Shown in pieces: positions 32,022 to 40,274 of a stretch of 64,000 bases of DNA. Where the stretch lies: the NCBI RefSeq assembly GCF_002723835.1, contig NZ_BEWG01000077.1, positions 1-64,000 of the forward strand, in the 5' to 3' direction. The translations under genes were made by a program, and so were the position numbers. The stretch's first letter is position 1, and the number at the start of each line of letters is the position of its first letter. Under the pieces are notes generated by a model. It saw only the letters and a list, made by a program, of their open reading frames with translations. It was not told where the DNA came from and searched no databases. The stretch comes from Mycobacterium sp. shizuoka-1. GTDB lineage: Bacteria; Actinomycetota; Actinomycetes; Mycobacteriales; Mycobacteriaceae.

Positions 32022-32479
32022 CTCGTCGACTCCGCTTGCAGGGCAACAGCTTTGCGCATGGTCTCGCGGGCCCGCGACCGGTCGCCGGCATAGTCGTAAG
32101 CCCGGGCCAGCCGGTACCACCGCTGCCAGTTGTCCGGGTCGGCTTCCAGTTCGGTGCGCACGGTCTGGAACAGCGCATCGGCGGCATCGCGGTCGATGCG
32201 GCCTCCCGGGGTACGCGGCAGGGCGCTCACGTCGAGTTCCATCCCGTCCTCGCCGGCCAGTCGGGCCAGGCGTTGATGGGCGAATCCGGCGCGCAGGGTG
32301 GCGACCATCGTCCACGCCCCGACGACCGGCAGGATCAGCACGCCGATGCCCAGCGCAACCGCGACGGGCGTCCCGCTGGTGATCAGCGTGATCCCGGTGC
32401 GGCCCAGCAGCACGAAATAGACCACCAGGGCCGCACACATGAACCCGATCAGCAGCTGGATGCGCAGCGCGGCGTTCAC
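32018..32479 (-). CDS. Membrane protein with C-terminal TPR-like segment (Rv2772c-like)
   Basis: The 153-residue protein has two membrane spans (about 7-26 and 38-60), then a soluble part. It includes RIDRDAADALFQTVRTELEADPDNWQRWYRLARAYDYAGDRSRARETMRKAVAL, which reads as one or two TPR-like helical hairpins. It corresponds in place to Rv2772c. Function is unknown. The GTG at 32479 overlaps the dapB stop by 4 nt and its stop overlaps the Ddn-like start by 4 nt. Confidence 0.82.
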   Translation of the reverse strand: MNAALRIQLLIGFMCAALVVYFVLLGRTGITLITSGTPVAVALGIGVLILPVVGAWTMVATLRAGFAHQRLARLAGEDGMELDVSALPRTPGGRIDRDAADALFQTVRTELEADPDNWQRWYRLARAYDYAGDRSRARETMRKAVALQAESTR

Positions 32480-33210
32480 AGGTCCAGCAGCGGTTCGATT
32501 CCGATGGTCAGCCCGGGCCGGGCGGCGACCTGGCGGACGGCGAGCAGCACACCGGGAACGAAGGAGGTCCGGTCCAGGCTGTCGTGCCGGATGGTCAGCG
32601 TCTCACCGAGCGTGCCGAACAGCACCTCCTGGTGGGCGACCAGCCCGGTCAGCCGCACGGAGTGCACCGGGATTCCGTCGACGTCGGCACCACGCGCGCC
32701 CGGCAGCCCGGTGCTGGTGGCATCGGGGTTGGGCGGCAGGTCTTTTCGCGCCTCGGCGATCAGCCGGGCGGTGCGGGTCGCGGTGCCCGACGGGGCGTCG
32801 GCCTTGTGCGGGTGATGCAGTTCGATCACTTCCACCGACTCGAAGTAGGGCGCTGCCTTCTGGGCGAAATGCATCGACAACACCGCGCCGATCGCGAAGT
32901 TGGGGGCGATCAGCACGGCGGAGCCGGGCTTGTCGGCGAGCCAGGAGCGCACGTCGGCCAGGCGTTCGTCGGTGAATCCGGTGGTGCCGACCACGGCGTG
33001 AATTCCGTTGTCGATGAGGAACTTCAGGTTGTCCATCACCACATCGGGGTGGGTGAAGTCGATGACCACCTCGGTGTCGCTGTCGGTCAGCATGGACAGC
33101 GGGTCACCGGCGTCCACCTCGGCGCTCAGCGTCAAGTCGTCGGCCGCGCGCACCGCGTCGCACATGGTGGTACCGACTTTGCCCCTGGCCCCCAGCACCG
33201 CAACTCGCAT
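32476..33210 (-). CDS. dapB: 4-hydroxy-tetrahydrodipicolinate reductase
   Basis: The 244-residue enzyme has the nucleotide-binding GARGKVGTTM, DFTHPDVVMDNL, GTTGFTDE and the family signature ELHHPHKADAPSGTA, with the catalytic His and Lys. It carries out the second step of diaminopimelate/lysine synthesis after DapA, encoded at 13.0-13.9 kb. It heads a coupled operon running into a membrane protein, a Ddn-like protein and the split flavodoxin gene. Confidence 0.97.
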   Translation of the reverse strand: MRVAVLGARGKVGTTMCDAVRAADDLTLSAEVDAGDPLSMLTDSDTEVVIDFTHPDVVMDNLKFLIDNGIHAVVGTTGFTDERLADVRSWLADKPGSAVLIAPNFAIGAVLSMHFAQKAAPYFESVEVIELHHPHKADAPSGTATRTARLIAEARKDLPPNPDATSTGLPGARGADVDGIPVHSVRLTGLVAHQEVLFGTLGETLTIRHDSLDRTSFVPGVLLAVRQVAARPGLTIGIEPLLDL

Positions 33211-33313
33211 CCCCGTAGCTTAACGAGCAGCAGCGCGACCGCCGTCACGGCCAGTGTGATTCTCGGCCGCGAACGTCGCCCCGGGGTTAGGCTCGGCTCG
33301 GGGAGGTCGGGGG

Positions 33314-34258
33314 ATGATCAGACAAGCCGGATTGGCCGCAGTGGTGAGTGCGGCGCTCATCGCGACGGCGCCGACGGGAAATGCCGCAACCGTTCTCACG
33401 CTCGAAGGTGGCTTCGTCGGGATGCAGCACATCCTGCATTTCACCCCGACACAGCTGCGCGGCGATCTCTGCAGGTCGCCGAACCACTGCACCCCGGTCG
33501 ACTATTTCGCGTTGCCCGGCGACGCCTTCAACGCCCGCGGCGCGACCGATGTGCAGCACGCCATCGATGCCCTGCCCGCCGACGAGGACATCGTGCTGTT
33601 CGGCCACAGCCAGGGCGGCCAGGTCATCTACACCGATCTGCGCCGCTGGGCGGCCGACCCGGCCAATGCCCCGGATCCGGCCCGGGTCTCGTGGGTCTCG
33701 ATCGGCAATCCGGAGAACCCGTACGGCGGCAGGCGTCCCAAGACCGGCTCGGCCACCACACAGTGGCTTCCGCCCGATACCGCGTATGTGGGCACCGAGG
33801 TGATCCGGCAGTACGACGGCTGGGCTGACTGGCCGGACGATCCGCGCAACCTGCTGGCGGTGGCCAATGCCGTGGCCGGGATGTTCGCCACCCACACCAA
33901 CTACCGCCAGGTCGATCTGGACGACCCCACCAATGTCCGGTTCACCCCCGAGGTCGACGGGCAGCCGGGCAAGGTCACCTATGTGTGGGTCCCGACCAAG
34001 ACGCTGCCGCTGGTCGCCTGGGCCGGGCCACTGGCCCCGGCGCTGGACAACGCGCTGCGGCCGATCATCGAGAAGGGTTACCACCGGCCGGTGACCATTC
34101 CCGATCCCAGCCCGCCTGCCGCCGCCGCGCCGGCCCGGAAGGCGGCACCAACGCGGTCGACGGGTACGTCCAAGCGAGTGCCGGGACGCGTGTCCGCCAA
34201 GCCGGCGGATCAGCGGAAAGCCACCTCCTCGAGCGCGCGCTCGGCGCGGCGACAGTAA
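33314..34258 (+). CDS. Secreted PE-PPE domain esterase-like protein
   Basis: The 314-residue protein starts with a signal peptide (about residues 1-24, cut near TGNA/ATV). A PE-PPE (serine alpha/beta hydrolase, cutinase-like) domain follows, with VLTLEGGFVGMQHIL, the nucleophile in LFGHSQGGQVIY (Ser99) and WVSIGNPENPYGG. There is no PE or PPE N-terminal domain; the hydrolase is stand-alone, as often in non-tuberculous mycobacteria. The C-terminal 50 residues are Pro/Ala/Arg-rich and disordered. GGGAGG precedes the ATG. It is likely to act on lipids or esters in the envelope. Confidence 0.88.
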   Translation: MIRQAGLAAVVSAALIATAPTGNAATVLTLEGGFVGMQHILHFTPTQLRGDLCRSPNHCTPVDYFALPGDAFNARGATDVQHAIDALPADEDIVLFGHSQGGQVIYTDLRRWAADPANAPDPARVSWVSIGNPENPYGGRRPKTGSATTQWLPPDTAYVGTEVIRQYDGWADWPDDPRNLLAVANAVAGMFATHTNYRQVDLDDPTNVRFTPEVDGQPGKVTYVWVPTKTLPLVAWAGPLAPALDNALRPIIEKGYHRPVTIPDPSPPAAAAPARKAAPTRSTGTSKRVPGRVSAKPADQRKATSSSARSARRQ

Positions 34259-34304
34259 CGCCGCGGCGGATTTTCGGCCGGTGGGTCGCCGTGGCGTTAC
34301 TGTC
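34251..34304. terminator. Bidirectional terminator-like inverted repeat between PE-PPE gene and aldR
   Basis: Arms GACAGTAACGCC (34251-34262) and GGCGTTACTGTC (34293-34304) are perfect 12-bp complements around a 30-nt loop with further GC pairing. It contains the PE-PPE stop codon and ends 10 bp before the aldR stop, filling the gap between convergent genes. Its style resembles the repeat at 4917-4965. Confidence 0.75.
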
Positions 34305-34313
34305 GGCGGCCGC

Positions 34314-34829
34314 TCACAGCGGCGCGGCACCGCGCAGGTGTTCGAAGATCAGCGAGGTCTGGGTGCCCGCCACGTCGGGGTCGGCGTTGAGGTTCTCGAC
34401 GACGAACGATCGCAGGTCGTCGGTGTCGCGGGCGGCCACGTGGATGATGAAGTCCTCGGCACCGGCCAGGAAGTAGACATCCATCACTTGCGGCTTGCGC
34501 CGGATCTGCTGGATGAAGTTGCGGATCTTGCCGCGCGCATTGGCATTGAGGCTCACCGAGATCATCGCCTGCAACGACAGCCCGATCGCGCCCGGATTGA
34601 TGTCGGTGTAGAAACCGCGGATCACGCCGAGGTCCTGCAGCCGGCGCACCCGCCCGTGACAGGTGGACGGGGCGATGCCGACGGCGTCGGCGAGCGCGCT
34701 GTTCGAGATCCGCGCATCGGCGTGCAGCGCCGCCAGAATCCGCCGGTCCACGTCGTCGAGCTCGGTGGCCCGAACATCCTTCGGCGGCGCCGCCGATCGG
34801 ACGTCTGATTTCGTTGATCGTTCGGACAT
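34314..34829 (-). CDS. aldR: Lrp/AsnC-family regulator AldR
   Basis: The 171-residue protein has a winged helix (about 22-75; LDDVDRRILAALHADARISNSALADAVGIAPSTCHGRVRRLQDLGVI) and a RAM ligand-binding domain (about 85-165). In mycobacteria AldR (Rv2779c) controls the divergent ald gene in response to amino acids including alanine. The first 20 residues are a polar extension. It is divergent from ald with a 94-bp AT-rich gap between. Confidence 0.93.
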   Translation of the reverse strand: MSERSTKSDVRSAAPPKDVRATELDDVDRRILAALHADARISNSALADAVGIAPSTCHGRVRRLQDLGVIRGFYTDINPGAIGLSLQAMISVSLNANARGKIRNFIQQIRRKPQVMDVYFLAGAEDFIIHVAARDTDDLRSFVVENLNADPDVAGTQTSLIFEHLRGAAPL

Positions 34830-34923
34830 TGGAGTATTTTATCGAATCTTTGTCGTCTCGATTGCCTTCGTGTCGAGAGTTCTTCACACTTTCTGTAAGC
34901 CAATCCCCGATTTAGGAGCGATC
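34830..34923. promoter_or_regulatory. aldR-ald divergent control region
   Basis: The 94-bp gap is strikingly AT-rich for this genome (TATTTTATCGAATCTTTGTCG). It contains an imperfect inverted repeat CGAATC...GATTGCC around 34854-34870, and it ends with an AGGAGCGATC ribosome site for ald. AldR binding here is expected from M. tuberculosis and M. smegmatis work; exact boxes are inferred. Confidence 0.6.
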
Positions 34924-36039
34924 ATGCGTGTCGGAATCCCGACCGAGATCAAGAACAACGAGTATCGCGTCGCCATCACCCCGGCGGGCGTGTCCGAGCT
35001 GGTCCGCCGCGGCCACGACGTCGTCGTCCAGGCCGGCGCCGGTGAGGGATCGGCCATCCACGACGCCGACTTCAAGGCCGCCGGCGCGCAGATCGTCAAC
35101 GGCGCCGACCAGGTGTGGGCCGAGGCCGAGCTGCTGCTCAAGGTGAAGGAACCCATCGAGCCCGAATACTCGCGGATGCGCAAGGGCCAGACCCTGTTCA
35201 CCTACCTGCACCTGGCCGCCTCCCGGCCGTGCACCGACGCCCTGCTGAAGTCCGGCACCACCTCGATCGCCTACGAGACCGTCCAGACCGCTGACGGCGC
35301 GCTGCCGCTGCTCGCCCCGATGAGCGAGGTCGCCGGCCGGCTGTCGGCTCAGGTCGGCGCCTACCACCTGATGCGCACCCAGGGCGGCCGCGGCGTGCTG
35401 ATGGGCGGCGTCCCCGGCGTCGCCCCGGCCAAGGTCGTCGTGATCGGTGGCGGGATGGCCGGTGACAACGCCGCCGCCGTCGCCTGGGGCATGGGCGCGC
35501 ACGTCACCGTGTTCGACCTCAACGTCAACATCTTGCGCAAGATCGACGCCGAGTACGGCGGCGCCATCGAGACCCGCTACTCCTCGCGGCTGGACCTGGA
35601 GGACGCCGTCAAGCAGGCCGACCTGGTGATCGGCGCCGTGCTGGTCCCGGGCGCCAAGGCCCCCAAGCTGGTCACCAATGAGACTGTCGCACAGATGAAG
35701 CCGGGCGCGGTCCTGGTGGACATCGCCATCGACCAGGGCGGCTGCTTCGAGGACTCCAGGCCCACCACGCACGACGACCCGACGTTCAAGGTGCACGAGG
35801 CGGTGTTCTACTGCGTCGCCAACATGCCCGGCGCGGTGCCGCGGACGTCGACCTACGCCCTGACCAACGCGACCATGCCCTACGTGCTCAAGCTCGCCGA
35901 CAAGGGCTGGCAGGGCGCCTGCTTCTCCGATCCGGCGCTGGCCAAGGGTCTGTCCACCCACCAGGGTGAACTGCTCAACGCCGAGGTCGCCCACGACCTC
36001 GATCTGCCCTACACCGATCCGGCCAGCTTGCTGGCCTGA
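34924..36039 (+). CDS. ald: Alanine dehydrogenase
   Basis: The 371-residue enzyme has MRVGIPTEIKNNEYRVAITPAGV, EGSAIHDADF, the substrate-binding Lys of LLKVKEP, YLHLAASRP and the NAD fold KVVVIGGGMAGDNAA. DQGGCFEDSRPTTHDDPTF and MPGAVPRTSTYALTNATMPY follow. Length equals M. tuberculosis Ald (40 kDa antigen). It interconverts alanine with pyruvate and ammonia and can reduce glyoxylate. It is controlled from the divergent aldR gene and ends at strong terminator-like hairpins. Confidence 0.97.
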   Translation: MRVGIPTEIKNNEYRVAITPAGVSELVRRGHDVVVQAGAGEGSAIHDADFKAAGAQIVNGADQVWAEAELLLKVKEPIEPEYSRMRKGQTLFTYLHLAASRPCTDALLKSGTTSIAYETVQTADGALPLLAPMSEVAGRLSAQVGAYHLMRTQGGRGVLMGGVPGVAPAKVVVIGGGMAGDNAAAVAWGMGAHVTVFDLNVNILRKIDAEYGGAIETRYSSRLDLEDAVKQADLVIGAVLVPGAKAPKLVTNETVAQMKPGAVLVDIAIDQGGCFEDSRPTTHDDPTFKVHEAVFYCVANMPGAVPRTSTYALTNATMPYVLKLADKGWQGACFSDPALAKGLSTHQGELLNAEVAHDLDLPYTDPASLLA

Positions 36040-36048
36040 AAACCTTTG

Positions 36049-36103
36049 TGAGCCAACGGCTCACCTGCACAGCGGACCGGGACAGCTCTCGCAGCGTCCC
36101 GGT
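36049..36103 (+). terminator. Hairpin pair downstream of ald
   Basis: A small hairpin TGAGCC-AAC-GGCTCA (36049-36063) is followed by ACCGGGAC (36076-36083) pairing with GTCCCGGT (36096-36103). TCGTTGGTTTTC comes next, a weak U-rich tail. This is close to a factor-independent terminator for ald and sits before the convergent VOC gene. Confidence 0.7.
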
Positions 36104-36120
36104 TCGTTGGTTTTCGAGGT

Positions 36121-36924
36121 TCAGCTGCGGGTCATGCCGGCCGGCGGATGGCCCAGGCAGATCAGCGCGCCCAGTGGATCCTTGATCGCCGCCAGGGTGC
36201 CGTAGGGGGTGTCCTCGACGGGCATCAGCAGCTGTGCGCCCAGCGCCTCGCTCTGCTTGACCGTCGCGGCAACATCGTCGACGGTGATGTAGACCTGCCA
36301 GAACGAGGGCACCTCGGCAGGCATCAGCGAGGCCGCGTCCATGATTCCCGAATACGAACTCTCGCCGATGAAGACCTGCCCGTAGCGGTCGGGGCCGACG
36401 GCATCCGGGTCGCCGCCGGTGCCGATCTCGTCGATGCGGGCACCGAGCACCGAGCGGTAGAACGCCAGCGACGCGTCGTAATCCTTGCTCTGACACTCGA
36501 ACCAATACGGGGTGCCGTGCTCACCCCACTCGGTGAACCCCACATGCGTGCCGGGTTGCCAAAACCCGATGACGGCCCCGGCCGGGTCGACCACCACCAT
36601 CATCGAGCCCAGGTCGCCCACCGGCATCGGCGGCACCATCACCGTCGCGCCCGCGGCCTGCGCCGCCGCGATCGTTGCGTCGCCGTCGGCGGTGTTCAGG
36701 TACACCGACCAGATGTCGACGGGGCCGTCACCCATCGGCGGAAGCAGCCCGGCGACCCGCTTTCCGTTGCGGGTGAAGTTCCGATAGCCGCCGAACTCGG
36801 GATGAGCCGGCTCCTCGAGCCGCCAGCCGAAGATCTCGCTATAGAAATCCGCTGCGCGCTCCGGATCGCTGCTCACCAGGTCGAACCAGATCGGCGCCCC
36901 GACCGGGGCGGCGTACTCACTCAC
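36121..36924 (-). CDS. Two-domain VOC (glyoxalase-like) protein
   Basis: The 267-residue protein consists of two vicinal-oxygen-chelate repeats. The first (about 10-125) starts GAPIWFDLVSSDPERAADFYSEIFGW and ends VVDPAGAVIGFWQPG. The second (about 138-262) starts GTPYWFECQSKDYDASLAFYRSVLGA and ends IKDPLGALICLGHP. It resembles the mycobacterial CFP-30B/Rv0577 type of tandem glyoxalase-like protein. Typical VOC metal ligands are only partly evident, so no reaction is assigned. It is convergent with ald. Confidence 0.85.
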   Translation of the reverse strand: MSEYAAPVGAPIWFDLVSSDPERAADFYSEIFGWRLEEPAHPEFGGYRNFTRNGKRVAGLLPPMGDGPVDIWSVYLNTADGDATIAAAQAAGATVMVPPMPVGDLGSMMVVVDPAGAVIGFWQPGTHVGFTEWGEHGTPYWFECQSKDYDASLAFYRSVLGARIDEIGTGGDPDAVGPDRYGQVFIGESSYSGIMDAASLMPAEVPSFWQVYITVDDVAATVKQSEALGAQLLMPVEDTPYGTLAAIKDPLGALICLGHPPAGMTRS

Positions 36925-36984
36925 AATGTGTCCTCTCGGCTGATGGTCTCGATCCCTGAGACTGACTTCGACGCCGCACAGAAC

Positions 36985-37899
36985 TCATCGTGGCCGGGTC
37001 AACTCCGGCACGACCAGCGCGGTCAGCTCGCCGATGAGCGGCCGCAGCCCCGGCGCGTTCGCGTCGTCGGATTGCGTGCGGGTCATGATCGCCAACAGGA
37101 TCCGCTCGCCGGCAGGCCCGAACAGCAGGCCGACATCGTTGGTGCTGGCGAAGTCCCCGGAGCCGGTCTTGTCTGCGGTGGTCCAGCCCGGTTGCAGCCC
37201 GGCCCGCATGCTGGAGGTGGTGTTGGCCCGCATCCAGTCCTCGAGCTGCCTGCGGTGCGGCTCGTCCAGGACGGTGCCGGTGAGCAGGGCCCGCACGCCG
37301 CCGCCCAACGCACTCGGGGTGCTGGTGTCACGAGGGTCGCCCGGAAGCGCCGAGTTCAGTTCGGTCTCCCACCGGTCCAGCCGACTGCGCTCGTCGCCGA
37401 TGGACCGGGCGAACGCCGTGATCTCCGGCGGCCCGCCGATCACCCGCAGCAGCACGTTGGCCGCGGTGTTGTCGCTCACCTGCAGGGCGGCCGCACACAG
37501 CTCCGACAGCGCCATCGGCGTGCCGACATGGGGCTCGGTGCGCGGCGAATTGGCCCGCAGCAGTTCCGGATCGACCAGCGCGGTGTCCGTGAGGCGCAAC
37601 TCCCCCGCCTGGGCCTTCTGCAGGACCCGCGCGGCGAGATAGGCCTTGAACGTCGAGCACATCGCGAACATGTCGTCCGCGCGATTCGTGACCGTCTGCC
37701 CCGAATCCAGGTTCTGGCCGTACACGCCGGCGAAAGCGTTGTGGCGCCTCTCCAGCGCCGCGATGCGCTGATCGATCGGCGGCAGGGGCTCGGCCGGATC
37801 GCTGCCCGTCGGCTGTGCCCGGCCGGTGTTGTCACCGCATGCCGCGACGGTGGTGAACGCCGCTGCGACCACGAGCAGCCGGCGCCGCGACAGGCTCAC
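36985..37899 (-). CDS. Class A beta-lactamase, predicted lipoprotein
   Basis: The 304-residue protein has a twin-arginine-like start (SRRRLLVVAAAF) and a lipobox TVAAC with Cys21, so it is probably lipid-anchored outside the membrane. All class A motifs are present: STFK (Ser82, Lys85), SDN (142-144), the omega-loop RWETELN with Glu178 and KTGSG (244-248). M. tuberculosis BlaC has SDG instead of SDN. It should hydrolyse penicillins and cephalosporins. The GTG at 37899 overlaps the upstream nitronate-monooxygenase-like gene by 4 nt, so the two are co-translated. Confidence 0.93.
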   Translation of the reverse strand: MSLSRRRLLVVAAAFTTVAACGDNTGRAQPTGSDPAEPLPPIDQRIAALERRHNAFAGVYGQNLDSGQTVTNRADDMFAMCSTFKAYLAARVLQKAQAGELRLTDTALVDPELLRANSPRTEPHVGTPMALSELCAAALQVSDNTAANVLLRVIGGPPEITAFARSIGDERSRLDRWETELNSALPGDPRDTSTPSALGGGVRALLTGTVLDEPHRRQLEDWMRANTTSSMRAGLQPGWTTADKTGSGDFASTNDVGLLFGPAGERILLAIMTRTQSDDANAPGLRPLIGELTALVVPELTRPR

Positions 37900-38921
37900 G
37901 ACAGTTCCGCGGCCAGGGCCGCGACAACGTCCGCGGCGGCGCCCCCGGTGCTGCGGGACCACGAGGTGCCGGCCCATAGGTTGGTGCCGTGCGGGTCACC
38001 GGCAGCGACCGCGGCCCGGCGCAGCGGTCCGGTCATCTGATTGACCTCCGGGTAGCCGAACGGGGCGAGCGGGTCGAAGCGGGCGGTGAACTCGTTGGCC
38101 AACCCGCGGGCGTAGCGGCCCGAAAAGGCGCGCGTCACCACGGTTTCGGTGAACTGCTCACCGGTCAGCGCGGCGCGGTGCGCGGCGTTGGTTCCGGCCT
38201 CGTCGCACAACAGGAACGCGGTGCCGGCCTGCGCCGCGCTCGCACCGCCGGCCAGCACCCGCCGGACATCGGCGGCGCCGGCCAGGCCGCCCGCCGCGAT
38301 CACCGGCACGTCGCGATGCGCGACGATCGCGGCCAGCAGCGCGTCCAGCGGTTCGGTGCCCGGCACGGCGACCGGATCGAAGGTGCCGCGGTGCCCACCC
38401 GCCTCCGGTCCCTGCACCACCAGCGCGTCCGCCCCGGCGGCCACCGCCATACCCGCCTCGTCCAGCGTGGTCACGGTGACCGCAGTCAGCACCCCGCGCT
38501 CACGCAGCCGCCCGAGCACGTCCGCGGTGGGGCAACCGAACGTGAACGACGCCACCTCCGGCGCGGTGTCGGCGACCACGTCGAGCTTGGCCTGCCAGCC
38601 GTCGTCATCGGGCCGGGGCTGGGGTATCTCGGCGCCGTAGTGTTGCGCCACCGGCATCAGCAGCTCGCGATAGCGCGCCAGCTCTTCCGGTGTCGCCGCG
38701 GACGGCTGGGGCACAAAGAGGTTCACCCCGAGCGGCGACGAGGTCAGCGACCGGGCGCCGGCGATGGCCTCGGCGAACGCGTCCGCGCTCAGATAACCGG
38801 CGGCCAGGAATCCCAGACCGCCGGCGTTCGACACCGCTGCGGCCAGGGCGGGCGTACTCGGACCGCCTGCCATTGGAGCACCGAGTAGGGGTACCGCCAA
38901 TTCCTGCAGGCTGAAGGTCAC
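37896..38921 (-). CDS. Nitronate monooxygenase family (2-nitropropane dioxygenase-like) flavoprotein
   Basis: The 341-residue TIM-barrel flavoprotein has PLLGAPMAGGPSTPALAAAVSNAGGLGFLAAGY at the start, ADALVVQGPEAGGHRGTF and VIAAGGLAGAADVRRVLAGGASAAQAGTAFLLCDEA, the FMN phosphate-binding region. It corresponds to Rv2781c. Family enzymes oxidise nitronates such as propionate 3-nitronate, but some are annotated as enoyl-ACP reductases. It lies 3 bp after the pepR stop and overlaps the beta-lactamase gene by 4 nt. Confidence 0.88.
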   Translation of the reverse strand: MTFSLQELAVPLLGAPMAGGPSTPALAAAVSNAGGLGFLAAGYLSADAFAEAIAGARSLTSSPLGVNLFVPQPSAATPEELARYRELLMPVAQHYGAEIPQPRPDDDGWQAKLDVVADTAPEVASFTFGCPTADVLGRLRERGVLTAVTVTTLDEAGMAVAAGADALVVQGPEAGGHRGTFDPVAVPGTEPLDALLAAIVAHRDVPVIAAGGLAGAADVRRVLAGGASAAQAGTAFLLCDEAGTNAAHRAALTGEQFTETVVTRAFSGRYARGLANEFTARFDPLAPFGYPEVNQMTGPLRRAAVAAGDPHGTNLWAGTSWSRSTGGAAADVVAALAAELS

Positions 38922-38924
38922 GAG

Positions 38925-40274
38925 CTAGCTCCTGATCGTCCGAAGTGGCTGTGGCAGTGAGCGTTTGGACTTGTGCGGGCCCAGTACGGCGGCGCCGAAC
39001 GGCTTGGTCAGCACCTGGCGGGCGATCGCGTTGACCTCGTCGAGAGTCACCGCGTCGATGTGCTGCAGCGTGGTGGAGATGCTGCGGTACTCGCCGTAGT
39101 TGAGTTCGCTACGGCCCAGGCGGTGCATCCGCGACGCCGAATCCTCCAGGCCCAGCACCATGCCGCCGCGGATCGAGCCCTTGGCGATCCGGCATTCGGC
39201 CTCGGTGATGCCGTTGGTCGCGACATCGTCGAGAACCTCGGTGGTCAACCGCACCACCTCGTCGAAGCGCTCGGGAAGGCAAGCCGCATACACCGACAAT
39301 GCCCCGGTGTCGGAGAAGGTGTCAACCGAGGAGAACACCGAATAGGCCAGACCTCGGCTTTCCCGAATCTGTTGGAAAAGCCGTGAACTCAGGCCGCCCC
39401 CCAACGCGGTGTTGAGCACCGACAGTGCCCAGCGATGCGGCCAGTGCCGCCCGGGGATCCGCACGCCCAGCGACAGATGAGTCTGCTCGGCATCGCGGTT
39501 GATCAGCGTCAGGCACGGCGCTCCGGGCAGCCGACCGGTGCCCTTGCGCGGCGGCTGCGGTGCGCGGCCCTTGACCAGGCGCCCCCCGAAATGGGTGCGC
39601 ACCAGCTTCACCACCTGGTCGTGGTCGATGTTCCCGGCCACCGCCACGACCATCCGCTCGGGCGTGTAGCGGCGGACGTGGAAGGAGTGCAGCTGCGAGC
39701 GGGTCATCCCGGACACCGAGTCGACGCTGCCGATCACCGGCCGCCCGACCGGGTGGTCGCCGAACATCGCGGTGAGGAAGACGTCACCGAGCGCGTCCTC
39801 GGGATCGTCGTCGCGCATCGCGATCTCCTCGAGGACGACGTCGCGCTCCAGTTCGACATCGTGGGATGCGCACACCCCGTTGAGCACCACGTCGGCAACC
39901 AGATCGACCGCCATCTCCAGGTCTTCGTCCAGGACGTGGGCGTAATAGCAGGTGTGTTCCTTGGCGGTGAACGCGTTGAGCTCACCGCCGACGGCGTCGA
40001 CGGACTGGGCGATGTCCACCGCGGTGCGGGTGGGCGTCGCCTTGAACAGCAGGTGCTCCAGGAAGTGCGCGGCACCGGCGACGGTCGGGCCTTCGTCGCG
40101 GGAGCCGACGTTGACCCACACTCCCACCGAGGCCGACCGCACCGACGGCACGTACTCGGTGACGACCCTCAAGCCGCCGGGAAGAACCGTCCGCCGCACC
40201 GCGGCCGGCACCTCATCGAGGCGCCGGCCGCGGCGTAGCGACACCTGCTGACTAGCTGCTGGCGGTCGCGGCAT
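38925..40274 (-). CDS. pepR: M16-family zinc protease PepR
   Basis: The 449-residue peptidase has the inverse zinc motif HFLEH (residues 70-74) with the distal Glu in the following helix, ELNAFTAKEHTCYYAHVLDEDL, and RDAEQTHLSLG with GGGLSSRLFQQIRESRGLAYSV in the second half. It corresponds to Rv2782c and to mitochondrial-processing-peptidase-like enzymes. Starts at 40280 or 40274 (ATG) both overlap the end of gpsI; I use 40274 because MPRPPA resembles the M. tuberculosis N-terminus. It is coupled with gpsI. Confidence 0.94.
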   Translation of the reverse strand: MPRPPAASQQVSLRRGRRLDEVPAAVRRTVLPGGLRVVTEYVPSVRSASVGVWVNVGSRDEGPTVAGAAHFLEHLLFKATPTRTAVDIAQSVDAVGGELNAFTAKEHTCYYAHVLDEDLEMAVDLVADVVLNGVCASHDVELERDVVLEEIAMRDDDPEDALGDVFLTAMFGDHPVGRPVIGSVDSVSGMTRSQLHSFHVRRYTPERMVVAVAGNIDHDQVVKLVRTHFGGRLVKGRAPQPPRKGTGRLPGAPCLTLINRDAEQTHLSLGVRIPGRHWPHRWALSVLNTALGGGLSSRLFQQIRESRGLAYSVFSSVDTFSDTGALSVYAACLPERFDEVVRLTTEVLDDVATNGITEAECRIAKGSIRGGMVLGLEDSASRMHRLGRSELNYGEYRSISTTLQHIDAVTLDEVNAIARQVLTKPFGAAVLGPHKSKRSLPQPLRTIRS

